Source: Neelides folsomi (taxonomy: Eukaryota > Arthropoda > Collembola > Neelipleona > Neelidae). Taken from it: DNA of 64,000 bases. This document shows positions 52,342 through 64,000 of the stretch, in pieces. The stretch spans positions 1 to 64,000 of the forward strand of contig JAQGBZ010000162.1 in the NCBI GenBank assembly GCA_034687125.1, given 5' to 3'. The notes below the pieces were generated by a model. The model was not told where the DNA came from, did no database searches, and saw nothing but the letters and a program-made list of their open reading frames with translations. Both the position numbers and the translations under genes were made by a program. Each line of letters starts with the position of its first letter. Position 1 is the stretch's first letter.

Positions 52342-55175
52342 CAGGTAGTATAGTACACATATACATTACATTGCATTATTATATGGTATACCCATTTGCT
52401 TAACCTTAGACCATACTTTTGTATTAAAGTTCAAGTTTAAGAGATACTTATATCATTAAAAGCCCATATCTAAATTATAAATGGGTTTCTCCTACTTAAA
52501 GAATATCTCTCTCCTTACAATTGAATTAAACACTGGGAGAATCTCACTTCTGGGATAGAAAGAGTCGAGTGAGGAGTTAAACCTTGAGGTGCATTTTTAA
52601 ATTAAAATACTTTTTTGATGCTCTAATATGAGTTGTCATATATTATTCAAGAGAGGACTTTCATATTTTGGGGAAGTTGAAAAAGTTTCTTTGCCTTTTC
52701 GCTTTTCTGGGTGGAGAAAGTTAAGATTGACGAATAAAAATGAGGGAAACTGAGCTGGATGAGTCTTTCATTTGAGGTGAAAAAAAGACTCATTGTATTT
52801 TGAGGATTTATGAGTTCTCACGAAAGGAGAAGGGGGATTTAGTTATTTAGGCCTCTTTGGTCTATGTAAATTTGAGGAAAAATTTGATCCCTCATACAGA
52901 TATTTATAGTTGAGAGGAAGTAAAAGCTCAACCGAGATCTCACTCTTCACACTTCTCCCCTTCCTCTTTTATCTTTTCACTCAAATCTCTTAAACTTTTC
53001 CTTAGGAATTGTTATTTGAATTCCCCTAAACCGCTACTTGCTTATGCAGTCCCTTGTAATTGTATGCATCCACTCTCGTTCCTTTCTCTAAATGCCTCAA
53101 ATGGCAATATTACTAAGCTTGCATTTAATATTTTCATTTAGCATTTCATTTCTCAAAAGACTCAAAGGTAATTCAATTTCACGCAAAGCACAAACAATTA
53201 AGCCTTTCCATTTTACTTATGATTCCGAGTGCTTTATTTCTAATATTATTACTATTGTGTTACATGTAGTTCAAGATATATGAGTAATAATGATTGTAAT
53301 ATTTTTAAATGATTTCAACCCCAGTTTGCCTTCAACAAGGAATTAAATACATAATTTAATGATATTTATTACTTCAACGTTTCTCAGAATTTCATTGGTC
53401 CAATTGTGATAATAGGATGAATCTGAGGAGAAAAGATGAAAAGGAGAGAAAGGATTGCATGTGGAAAGATGGGAGCATAAATAGTTGAGTCTTGTCAGTT
53501 GGCTGATGGTGAGAATGGAGAGAACTCCACTGCCCAAACAATTTTTCTAAACACATTGTGGAATTACGTGCTTGAGGTTCCCACTTTGAACATTAAATTC
53601 ATTTCCGCCGTCCACTTCTTCGCCCCTTGAAGAAATGATGATGGGAGGGCTGGCCTTTGGCTGGGGAGAAGAAAATGAAATCATATGGGAAGTGTGTGAA
53701 GGAGTGAGTGATTGAACTCACCTACAAGAAATACTCCAGCTTTTTGGTCAATTGAAAAGAGAGTCTTTGAACATTTGGGAGAGCGCCCACAATGGGAGGA
53801 AGGAGGCAATGGATCTCAAAGAAGTAAAGCTGTTGAGATTCAGAAACATCAAAGTTGATTCCCTCCGTTATGACTTTCTTAGCTTCTAATATTTTATTCG
53901 TTGAGGTTTGAAAGTCAGGGAATCAAATGTTTCCCCGAACCCTTCTTCACCCAACTGGCAAGGAAGAAAGGAAATGAGTGTCTATGCAGCTTTTGATCTT
54001 TGTTTGACTCATATTTTTCATCAAGAGACAGGGAATGATCGTGAGGGAAGCGACGGAGCTCGGCACGAAGAGGAAAACCAAACACACACTCTTTCCCAAC
54101 GATCAACTATTTCACACTTTTGGGTGCAGTGGTGAGTAATAATGTAGGTAATTCCCCGGCGCCCCGCCCTCCCCACACTCTTTTCTTAGCTCTCTCTCTC
54201 CTATTAATGGAGGTTGACGAAGGAGGCTAATAAAAATCTTGTCTCCTCACTCCTTTATTCTCAGGCCTCTCTTATCCACCCCCATTTCATCTTTGTCACT
54301 CGTCCATTCATGTAGACCTAGAGGCACTCCTCGGATTTTCCAATCCATCAGTCATACTCTTCTTTGTCTCTCTTTTCCCTCTCCATTATCTGTTAATTCA
54401 AGAATCCACTTTTACTTCATTACACTCATTCAGCCCTTTCCATACAGTGAATTAGATAAAAGATTTACATTAACACTTGTAAGTATAGCTAATAAATATT
54501 TATTTATCAAAATCAACAATAAAATAAAAGCATTAAGCCTCAATACTGGGGAAACCATGTTTTATTGGTCCTTCAATCACATGTGTCCATTCCATAGTTG
54601 AATTATTCAAAATATTAAAAAATGCTCAAACGTGGCAGGGATTGTTTAGTAACCAAATGTATAGAAATTAGTAAAAGCCCTATCAGAACACTTATTTAAT
54701 ATTTTCAATAATTATTTATACAACTATGGGTCCTTGGACACGCGAAATGAAGAAGAAAATAATTAAAAGTCCAAAAATTGACTAAAATTGTTATTTTCGT
54801 TAATATCTATTAAACGAAAGGTTTGTTCAAAAAAGCACAATCTAATAACAAAATAAATTGCAATTTCGGAAAGGACTGGTATATAAACTTGTATGAAAAA
54901 GTCGATAGATTCCGAGTTGTAGGAGCTCAAAGTTTTAAAAACCCTCCACTTTACGACGTTTCTTCGAGGTAATGGTGAACTTTTAAAACAAATCAACATT
55001 TAATTGAATTCAAACATCCAAATCTGAAAAACTTATGTATTTGAATTTTTTTTAAATATTGAACCAAAAACTTATTGCAGGAGCTAGGATTAATTACCTT
55101 TACCAATATACATATTTATAGGCTTAATGCGCTTGATTATTCATACAGATATACCATAGTACATAGAATAAGTGC

Positions 55176-55258
55176 AGGGTGCATCGTAAGTTGTTTTCAT
55201 TTTTATGTGATTGTCTATTTTAAAAAGAAATCACTTTTGACAACTTTTGACGCACCCT
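55176..55258. mobile_element. Weak candidate for an 83-bp MITE
   Basis: AGGGTGCATCGTAAGTTGT at the left is mirrored at the right by an imperfect complement ending GACGCACCCT, around a central AT-rich stretch. I saw no matching target duplication, so the call is tentative. Confidence 0.35.
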
Positions 55259-58200
55259 TTACAATAAATATATTACATACATAAATTAATCATATAAATA
55301 AAAGAAATATACTTTAATTGAATTAAGGAATTATAAAAAGGCTAAAAGTAATATAATATTATTTTTAACAATAACTGCCTCACTTGGTGGTTCAAAAGTT
55401 CCAAAGTATAGTATTAATTTATTCTCTTAAACTTGGGAATTAAAGAATTGAGAGAGAAATGAATAAATGTTTCATGAATAAGGAAAGAGACGTAGAGAAA
55501 GTGGGAAGTTTTTGCAAATAAAAAATGCCAGAAGAAGTTATAGGTAAAAGATTGTGGAGAAGAAGGAGCTGTCTAAACTAAATAAGCTGTAAATTCCTCG
55601 ACTTTAAGGTGTGTCCTCAAGGGTAAAGGTGAAATAGGGTGAAAACTAAGACGTTTAGAAGTTAAAGTGTCTCGCAGATACATATATTTCTGATGAAACA
55701 AGAGAAGAAAAATGGGAAAAGAAACCAAAAAAGAAAGAGTTCCCCTTCTCTTTTACTCTTCTCTAATAAATGAGGCAGAACGCGAGGTGAGAAGATAAAG
55801 GTCTTGTAAATTTTATATAACGTTAAACACAAAGCTAATGCATTTATATAGGCAGGTATAGGAAATAAATATACAATAGTACACAGCCTATGCAAGAACA
55901 ACATACTTAAGTATATTAGATACAAATACAGTAGCATGTATGTAGGATACATGCAATGTATGTGAATGTCCTGTGAATAAAAATAATCCTGTAATGAATT
56001 CAAATATGAAAATATTTGAAAATAAGTACGTAATTCTATGTATCAACATCTTCAACATGTCAAAATTTACGATCAAGCTGTTGCTAGCTTCATACAAGTT
56101 ATAACTATGATAGTAGGAATATCTATCTATCTTATATTGTATATTACTGTACCTACCTTATACAAACTTTAAGTAATACAAGAGATATAAAATATCTACC
56201 ATATAGTTTTTAGACATTATAAATACGTCACATCATAAATTTCATAAAGTAAAAAAGTCTATCTGTATTTATGTATGTTGAGCTTATGTATTTGGAGACA
56301 TTGGAGTCGGATTAAGTTTTCTTAGGAGGATAAGAATAATAGTGGAAAGTGAATTTGATATTGAATGAGTTTGGAACTCGGCATGAGTCCTTTAGCAAGC
56401 AGGCTCAGGAACATAAGTAGTCTGTTGCAAACAGAAGGTAGGAGACCTTCGTTCTTGATTTCTCCGTGGCTCCTAGCCGAGCTCAAAAGAAATAAAATAC
56501 ACAAAAGTGAAATGAAAGTGAAGATACACTAACATTATATACCTACTCTCCTTTGTGGACGTGAGTGAGAGGGAACTTGGAAGAAAAACTTCTACTGTGG
56601 GGACAACTGTACCCACACCGCGAGTGATCCAATTTATACGGAACTTGAGAGGAGGCTCGCTCTCAAGCCGGGTTTCTTCCATATTATGTCTTTTGAAAAT
56701 TTCATAGGAAGTGGGGCTCTTTGGCGAAGGACAAGACCAGGTCTAACTGCTTTAGATTACCAAGGGAGAAAAAAGCCATTAGTGCGGCATAAGTGTAACT
56801 CTCCCCAAATATCTCTTTCACTCCTAGGAACTCCCTACCCCCTATTGCTTATCACTCCGCTAGCTTACTTCCCTTGAGTGAAAGATGAGGGATTAAAGTC
56901 GAGATGAGTCGAGCTTGGTGCTTGCAAGCCCGCGCTCATTCTCCCATCTCCTACCTTAGCCAGGGTTGCTTGGTTCGGAAATCGAAGGACTTGCTCCAAA
57001 TCCACAATTTCATACTTCCATTTCTATGATAGAATATTTCTATTTTAGAAGCCCAATTTGAGACCTGCTTTCTCCTACCTTCCAAGTTGAGCAAAAGCCT
57101 TGCGAATCACTTGACTTAACACTTTACAAGAATCCAATCCCGTAATAATAATATGAGGCTTCTTTTCAATGAGATGCGGGAGTGGTTCCTTTGTATTTTT
57201 GCATTCAACAGCCGCAAATCCATCCGGTGTGGAAAATCCTCCACTCCCGTCTATCCCCAACAACGAAGTTGGTGGTGCAATGCGAACGTCGTTCCTCTGG
57301 AGTCTCAAACTTCCCAACCCTCCTGCTTTTGAGTATGAATGAGGAGAAAATAAGTTTGGTAATGCGGATGTTAAATTGAATTCACCTCTTTGCCATAATG
57401 TGGAAATGAATTGGGGCCCACAAATGAATCCTCACTCCGGGAAAAGTCTCGAATCTTGACATTAATATCAAAATAAATGGCTTATCAGCTCCGCCTCCTC
57501 AATCCCACTCTCATTCAATGCCCAATGGATTGAATCCCGAATTCTCGTCATACTTTGAATAGTATCCGAAGATTCCTTTTCTCTTCCCTCATGAATTCCC
57601 TCTAATAATATCGGATATGAAAAGTCTCAATCTTAAAACTTTTCTCTCCTCACTTACTCCCTTAATTTATCATTGGGGTCGAAATGGGAATGGAAGTGAT
57701 TGGTGAGTCTCCCATCGGCATCTTCAATCCTCGGGCAAGGAGATCCAATTTGCCCAAGAGCTTCCCTTCCGCCTCATCATGCCCTATCTTTCTTCATTTC
57801 AATCCCTTCATTCTTAATCTTTATACTCGGAGAGATGAGCTCATCTTTCCCTATCACCTCATACGCACTCACTTGTAATAGCACAATGGCTTTGCGTAAT
57901 GCTTTATATATTGCATAAATAGGTAGCACGTGTGAGGTAGTATAAGGAGAAGCAACACGGGGTTGAACGTTCTCAGATTACATCTCCAGTGTAGTATTCT
58001 TCATTGTGCTCATCTTTTGATAGTATAAGTAATATTCGTATGATAAGAGTGGGTATATTATGATACTTTACTTACTGAAATTTGCTGAATTTTAAATTGG
58101 GATGGTTCGAAATTCATTTTTGGTCCTGTGCTATCTTATAAGACTTATAACTATGCATAAAGTAAGGACTATGTGAAAAGAAAATTCAGGACATATTAAG

Positions 58201-58956
58201 GGAATGAAATATGAATACCCATTCTCTCTTTGGACAGGGGAATAATTTTTTTCCGAGAAAGTGGGATCGAGTCTCAGCTCTCTTTCTTCTCATTCATGCC
58301 ATAAAGGGAATTCCCTGTTGATGCCTTTAAATACCGACAGAATCTCTTTTAAAAAGATTGATTCTCACCTTCGGAATTCACCTTTCCCGCTCTCCCCTTC
58401 ACAGACCTCTCGTGGAACATTTAATTTATTCATATCTTCCCTTCCCCTCTTTTCTGGAATCGAGGAGGAAGCTCGTTCCTCGGGTGCATAAAATTTCCGT
58501 GTTCTCAGAATCCCCTCTAGAAGAATGAATGGGTATGAAAGGGATAAAGAGAAATCCCTCTTCTCACTCCGACAATTTGAGTTGAGGGAAATAAATGTAA
58601 TGAATGAAAATTGAAAATGCATAATATATCAATGGCTATTACTCGGGCCATCATCGTGGGGGCTGTGTTTCCTCAACGTGTAAATTTTAAATTTATAAAT
58701 TGGCTCGAGAGATAAGATTGGGAAATAAAATGAATTTATTGGGAAAGGAAGGGGGTTGAGAGATGAAAGGAAGAGGAGGACGGAGGAATGGTAAGCATAA
58801 AAAGACTCCTACCCGAACCTAATATGATTTCCTTCAAGAGATCCGTAGATGTATCTCTGTCGTTTAGAGAAATTGAAACCATAAAAAGGCTAATAAAATT
58901 TATTTTATACCAAGACTAACTTTTCCATTAGAGTCATTACTTTTAAACTTCTCCAG

Positions 58957-59323
58957 GAGGATCAAGTTGTTGAGGACAGTCGAAGCAGCAGAAGGAATAC
59001 AAACGAGAAATGGCTCAAAAGTCGTTTCATATACGGCGCCTTTAATAGATAACAGCTTATTATGTGTACAAGTAAAGAACTCAAAACTGATCGCTTATTT
59101 CATTCCCCATCTCAAGATTCACAAGAAGTGGGAGAATTCCTTTCTTTTCAAAGTGGAATGTCCGCCGGGCTCGACGAAGTCGGCCTTATCTGTCCGTCAG
59201 CGTTCCGTTTGAAGATTTTGATTTCAGACGTCCCTCCGTGATCCATTGGGGGAAGTGCGATATTGAATTGGCCTCGATTGAGTGCCAAGGATATGGAGTT
59301 TATATCAAAGTGTCTGGTGGCAG
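58957..59323 (+). other. Unexplained spliceable open reading frame
   Basis: After a good acceptor (ttttaaacttctccag, ending at 58956) one frame stays open for about 85 codons (RIKLLRTVEAAEGIQTRNG at its start). A GTAAAG donor-like site near 59074 and a pyrimidine-rich acceptor (cctttcttttcaaag) near 59153 would join it in phase to a second open stretch containing SVIHWGKCDIELASIEC and ending GVYIKVSGG at an AG-gtaaag donor (59323). I recognise no family. Upstream and downstream exons were not found, so this may be chance; it is reported as a candidate only. Confidence 0.2.
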
Positions 59324-61104
59324 GTAAAGAGTCTTGAGATGGAGGAGCGACAAGACTCGCAAGCTAAGCCTCCGACTCCCCTCAGGGAAAAGGAAGGAGG
59401 CTTTAATACAATTTCTCCGTCGAATCTCCTGATTAAGATTTTTCTCTCTGAGCGGCCTTCGTTTGCTGCTCCCTGCTCACTTACTCCTCCCGACTCTCCA
59501 AATGGAGTGGGGGATATGAGAGTCGTCCTCTTCCCAAATGAAGACTCTTAATCTCTTCCAAGTCTGAGCAACAGGTTCAATTTATACTCCCACACGACGA
59601 GACTTGCATCTTAATTTATTTCGTACAAGTTTGTTGGCCCTTTAAACTCCTCTCCCTTTTATTTCCTCTCCTTCTCCAGATGGAGAAAGTTGAGCCCACA
59701 ATGGTGGAGGGGAATCGTAAGAACAAGAGTTTGCGAATCCTCCCCTCCAGGCTTAATAGCCACTAAATGAAATGTTTAGGTAGTTGAGAAACTAAAGTAG
59801 CTCTCAGCTTTCACTTAATAAACCTTTGCCCGCCGGCGAACCGACTCCACTCTGTAACTCAAGCGGAATCCTTAAAGGGCCAAAAGCCGCCATGAACAAT
59901 TCGCCGGCTCGGGAGAGCAAATTAAATTATTCCATTTCGTCTCCTTCCTCATGCTAAATGATAATTGATAATAGAATAAAGACCTCGTTTTCCTTCTCCA
60001 TTACGACACTCATTTACAAGGTTACTGAAGCGGGGATAAAAGGGGAAAAGCGCTTATTTTCTGGCCAATTTGTCACAGGGTGAAGCCCTGTAATGATTGA
60101 GTTAAGTGTGGAAAAAAGATGAAGTGACCGGAATTTCGTTCTGGGGCATAAACAGAGCATATGGGAGTGCGGGAGCACGGGAGTATTTAAGACTCGAGTG
60201 CCCTCGTATAAATTGAAGGCCTTTATGGACCATCACAGAGCGATAAAGGCAATAAAGTGATGAAGGAGATGGTCTTCACATGAATAAGGCCTCCGATATA
60301 GGAACTGGAGGTTCACGATCTTCGGAGCTCTTTCCCATTTTTTATATGCTGACTGGAATAAAGACCGGGTTTTCACCGATCGTCATCTCATTGGAAAAGT
60401 TGCGACTTCAACGCTTCCTGAATGAGAGATGAAGAGTCGGAGGTCCCAAAGGTGCAGAGGAGAGCGGAGCTCTTCCCATCCACTCATCGGGCAAAGGATC
60501 GGCGGCCGAGCAGCGGCTGGTCCCTCACATCCCCCCACGTGTGTGGGGCTTTGGGGGAAGAGAAAATGGAAACGGCCGTCGAAACTTCGATCAAAATTTC
60601 TTGCTTGGAGTGAAATGCTACTTCTCCAGCAACCTCGAACCCGAACCGAGTCATCAAAATTAAATGCCATCAAGCTCCTTCCTTTGTTTTTGGAAGTTGG
60701 AAGTCTCCCGGCGGCTACGCTCCATGAGGAACCATCAACCATCAAGTGGGGATCGTTGGGCGAGTTTACGACTGCCAATTTGCTCTCCACACTCGCCTTT
60801 TCAATACCATCAAGAGAAGGGAGTCAACATTTCACCAAATAGGGTCATTCATAAGAATTCTTATCTGACAAATGCTCTCATCCGCTCAATATCTCTCGTG
60901 CATTACTACATGTACTATTGCCTTCCGACCATCGAGAACTAATCCATTGAAGGTTATCCAATCCAAAGGAAAGTTCCTTTCAACAATGATAGTATCAATT
61001 TCATTATTAGGTCGCTCGATGTCTGTGTGAATGCTTTCTCGTTCATTTAAAATATGAATTCTCAAGAATTCTAATAGTAATAATGCAGAGAATAAGAAAA
61101 GGAA

Positions 61105-61110
61105 TTTATT
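61105..61110 (-). promoter_or_regulatory. Poly(A) signal of the ML-domain gene
   Basis: Minus-strand AATAAA about 21 bases after the stop codon at 61131. Confidence 0.55.
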
Positions 61111-61130
61111 TGTGGAATATTATTTCAATT

Positions 61131-61855
61131 TTAATATGGAATGTAGACAAAGTCCTTTTCGAAGATAACGCTGGCCAAGCTGCACACTTCGAGACGTTCA
61201 GCCATCTTGTCAACAACTTCAGCAGATACGTTGAGAAGCTGAAGAAAATGGCAAAAAAATGATTTAATAAATTGAAATAAATTCATTTAATAAGGATTAA
61301 ATATAAAAATTTTTACTCCTTCTTCGGCATCAGTTGGGAGGAGGATTGTATAAGAAAGAAGGTAACGTTGATTTCCTTCAGTGTCAGTGATCACAGCCTC
61401 GTCAATAATTTTAAATTCATCATTTCCAATGTAAACATGAACGACAAGGTGCAAAACTTCACTACTATCGGCTAATTAATTTATAAATATACCAATTAGG
61501 TAATGAGCTTTTTTACAATCTGTTATTTCTCCCAATGTTTGTTAATTGTTTGTGCAAATTAATAAAGATTCTTACATGTTGTGAATTCTACTTCAAAGAG
61601 ATATGGAATATTTGGCTTAAAGTGACATGGAATTTTATCACAATCTGTTACACGAGTTTCATGAACAACACCCTGTGATCCTAAAGACAATTTAAGATTT
61701 TTAACGATTCAAAGGTAAATTTTATCCCCAAATGGTTATTATTTAATGTAATTACCACAATCATGAATTCCTTCGACTACACCCAAAGGCAAAGGAGAAA
61801 GTGATAATGCTGAACTGCAGCCAATAATAAAAAGTATCAGACAGATTTTTTGCAT
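61131..61855 (-). CDS. Secreted ML-domain (NPC2-like) lipid-binding protein
   Basis: Four minus-strand exons (61855-61756, 61680-61576, 61471-61317, 61238-61131) join in frame to 155 residues, the usual NPC2 length. A signal peptide (ICLILFIIGCSSALS) is followed by DCGS at 32-35, C47 and PC at 51-52, the spacing of NPC2 and other MD-2-related lipid-recognition (ML) proteins, then a beta-rich body and a last cysteine at 139. The family forms a secreted or lysosomal beta-sandwich that binds sterols or other lipids; arthropods have many paralogues, some in immunity or chemosensation. The central cysteine pair of NPC2 is absent, so only two of three disulfides can form. That suggests a diverged paralogue rather than the orthologue of human NPC2. 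The ligand cannot be told from sequence. Confidence 0.82.
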
Positions 61856-61955
61856 CTTGCTTATTGTCGAATTACCAACTTGACTCAAAAATATTTTAAA
61901 ACTGCCTTTGAAATGCCTTTGAATTATGAAAGAGAGAATGTGATTGCCAAGGACA

Positions 61956-61961
61956 TTTATA
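61956..61961 (-). promoter_or_regulatory. TATA box of the ML-domain gene
   Basis: Minus-strand TATAAA, in the context GCCTATAAATG, about 100 bases before the start codon. This implies a leader of roughly 70 bases. It is GC-flanked within AT-rich DNA, which makes it more convincing than a chance hexamer. Confidence 0.55.
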
Positions 61962-62608
61962 GGCAAAACTAATTCGGAAAAACAAAAACATTTCACAATT
62001 ATCAGACTATTATAAATATATTTATATTTATCAACACTATAAATATTTATAATTTAAGTCTTTAGATAAAATCAATGATAATGATAGTGTTAATTTTGTA
62101 ATAAAGGAATTAAATGTAAATCCTATTGATGCCATAAAAGTATAAATTGTCAATAATTTTATTGTTGGGATGAATTTTATTATTGAAAAGGTTAATTATC
62201 TTATCTCAACTATTTCAAAACTAAATTATGTATGGTATTATACTAAACGAAGAGATATTTGGCCAATTTAGATGAAGCATAGCATTTCATAGCTATATGA
62301 TACATACATTTAAATTATAGATATTCTGGCATATTTGTATTATTTTAATATAAATTCGAACATAAATGATATTTTCATATATAAATATGTTAACTCAAAT
62401 ACAATGTAACATATAAAACTGAAATAACTTCGAGCTTTTCAAAATGTTTCAGTTTATTTAATAAGAAAATTATTGAAAAGGTTTTGTTTAAATATGAGAC
62501 AATTTGAGTTTTGAATGTGATACAAATAACATTTTCTCGTTTCAAAAAATATCTAATACTTTAAACTCTTGGTGAATATTTAATAAATCGTAGAATCTCC
62601 AAAATCTA
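61962..62608. other. AT-rich spacer between the ML-domain gene and Imp3
   Basis: No gene. Minus-strand ATTAAA at 62579-62584, about 25 bases after the Imp3 stop, may be its poly(A) signal. Confidence 0.5.
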
Positions 62609-63632
62609 TTACATTTCGTAATCGTCTCTCTGTAAATATTAAAGTCATGTCATATTATGAAATGTCAATTTTCAAATAAATAAGAATAAAGGTTTTAGAA
62701 TTAATATAGAAATTATTTAAAGTATATTTAACTTACCAGTGAATTATATTCCAAAACATGATTCTTGATAGCAGAAGTGTTCACCCAAGTCACAAAATCT
62801 TCCATATTTCTGTTCAAACAAACATTTTATTTATGCGTATTGTTAATAAAAATAATGATGATTCTACCTTGTGACAAGAAAAGCAGGATCTTTGACGGCT
62901 TCAATCCCTACTCTGATATGTCCTTGCTCTACAAACTTCGTAGCATCTTTTATGGTTTGGGCCATTTTACTTCTAACCATTAGAACAGGAAGTCTCCTTC
63001 TGCAAAAGCTTGAAGCTGTCACGTTATCACATAGTTCTAACGACTGTCTCGTGGGGATCAAACCCATTTGGTATCTGTCAAATAAAATATTCAACAATGT
63101 AATTATTTATATAAAAGTTATTATATCAAAAGTCTCTCTCTCTCCAGAACAATGATAAGATTAAGTTAAGACATATTTATATAAGAGTTGCCTATCTATA
63201 AATTACATCTTTGTATATTTAACATTATAAATCATAAGATCAAAACTTACGTCTTTTCTAAAAGATGAGCACCCGATTCTAATCTAAAAGGATCCTTTGG
63301 ATCTAATTGTTTAATCTTTCTGGCAAGTTCTCGAACTTCTCTTGATAATTTATTATACCTGAAACAATATAAAAGAATAACAATTTATTTTTATGTGACA
63401 TAAAACATATAAATACTATTGTAAAAAAGCAAATAACATAACAGCATAACCGATGTCAATCAAATGTTCAATCAAATACAAATTAGAATACTCACACTGT
63501 GTAGTCTTCTCTTTTCTGAATATGGAATTGTCTCATAATTTTGACTTCATGAAGATTATTGTCGGCTTCCCAATTAATAAAATCGACTTTTTTGAGGAGC
63601 TTCTGCTCATGGTATTTTAATTTTCGAACCAT
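62609..63632 (-). CDS. Imp3: Imp3, U3 small nucleolar ribonucleoprotein subunit
   Basis: Five minus-strand exons join in frame to 181 residues (human 184): 63632-63496, 63358-63251, 63074-62868, 62809-62737 and 62629-62609. The sequence follows human IMP3 almost throughout: [77 protein letters not shown] and [17 protein letters not shown]. The C-terminal half is an S4 RNA-binding domain. With Mpp10 and Imp4 it joins U3 snoRNA to the pre-rRNA for early 18S processing in the nucleolus. The last coding exon is only 21 bases and supplies RDDYEM-stop, matching the conserved RDDF-type ending; without that splice the frame would end a few codons after the donor (NSLVS). Confidence 0.96.
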
Positions 63633-64000
63633 ATTTATATTTCAGGTGTATGAAGAAATGAAGATTGTAAGTAGAAGGGTGAATTACAAGGATGTGCCCA
63701 CTTTACTCGGATGACCTTAATCTAAAGGCGATGTTGAGCTCTCTGAGTAATTAGAAAATTAAAAATTAATTCGGCAATTTCTTCCGATTTCTTTCTTTCC
63801 CTCACACGTGCAGTTCGAATGAAGGCGGAGAATAAAGGAACAAATTCCAAAAGGTTCCTTTGTTAATTCCCAGATGCCTCTTTTCTCTTCAACTTCTCAA
63901 ATGGGCAAAGTGCACATGACGCCATCAAGGATTTGGGAACGAAATTTCCTCCATCGTTCCCCTTCTGACTCACCAATTGATTTTTCCTATAGCTTTAACA
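63633..64000. other. Upstream flank of Imp3
   Basis: GC-richer DNA at the right edge with no coding feature recognised. It probably contains the Imp3 promoter; no TATA box is evident within the first 100 bases. Confidence 0.45.

Larger units (their letters stand above)
48657..61104. other. Gene-poor region upstream of beat
   Basis: About 12.4 kb. GC-richer purine/pyrimidine DNA at 48657-50750, 52400-54500 and 56280-60960 alternates with AT-rich segments (50750-52400, 54500-56280). It may hold beat promoter, 5' untranslated exons and enhancers. A minus-strand donor-like sequence (TCTG then gtaaga) at about 49855 could end an untranslated exon. The two weak MITE candidates and the reading frame near 58957 are listed separately. 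The large overlapping frames at 60383-60842 on both strands look like chance in unusually GC-rich DNA (41 of 60 bases from 60481 are G or C). Confidence 0.4.

Noticed and set aside
55662-56003. Hydrophobic minus-strand frame resembling a membrane protein
   Set aside because: AT-rich DNA gives tyrosine-, leucine- and isoleucine-rich translations by chance; no helix pattern, start context or exon partner supports it.
57075-57317. Minus-strand frame of 80 codons that reads like protein
   Set aside because: No family recognised and no splice-compatible neighbours; similar frames occur throughout the GC-richer blocks.
60383-60842. Long overlapping open frames on both strands (135 and 137 codons)
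   Set aside because: The DNA here is very GC-rich, which lowers stop-codon frequency in all frames. Neither product shows a domain, signal peptide or splice partner, and the two overlap antisense.

Overview
This is a eukaryotic nuclear window. Its genes are split by short GT-AG introns of about 60-100 bases plus a few long ones, and the gene content is animal: a brain-specific homeobox gene, a beaten-path family gene, Daxx, Imp3 and myo-inositol oxygenase. The beat gene and the Bsh-type homeodomain point to an arthropod. The very AT-rich genic DNA and the mariner and hAT debris would suit a crustacean such as a copepod, but I cannot fix the species from sequence alone.

Eight protein genes could be assembled exon by exon, each with consistent splice phases. 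On the plus strand are Daxx (14147-16761), a single-pass leucine-rich-repeat receptor resembling trophoblast glycoprotein (19985-22452) and bsh (27024-30047). On the minus strand are a small GFA/CENP-V zinc protein (33123-33698), Miox (36277-39136), a GPI-type beat protein (43484-48656), an NPC2-like ML-domain secreted protein (61131-61855) and Imp3 (62609-63632). They form no single pathway: Daxx and Imp3 are nuclear housekeeping genes, Miox is metabolic, the ML protein is secreted, and bsh, beat and the LRR receptor belong to neural specification and cell-surface recognition.

The window is a compositional mosaic. AT-rich DNA holds most of the genes, while sharply bounded GC-richer blocks (about 560-9480, 10540-10990, 23210-24000, 25980-26990, 27840-28440, 30540-31600, 40880-42350, 43480-50750, 52400-54500 and 56280-60960) are full of alternating purine and pyrimidine runs and mostly lack genes. 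Several flank or lie inside bsh and beat. They may be regulatory DNA, but I cannot show that.

Mobile DNA is modest. A broken mariner-like transposase runs off the left edge. Two non-autonomous hAT-like elements have imperfect 8-bp target duplications and internal repeated palindromes (17888-18052 and 25325-25814). There is one 155-bp foldback MITE (17695-17849) and two weaker MITE candidates. I saw no rRNA, convincing tRNA, CRISPR array or bacterial-type operon. The best items for a second look are the 9-base microexon in beat, the paired hAT elements, the mosaic blocks, the short Daxx, and an unexplained spliceable reading frame near 58957-59323.
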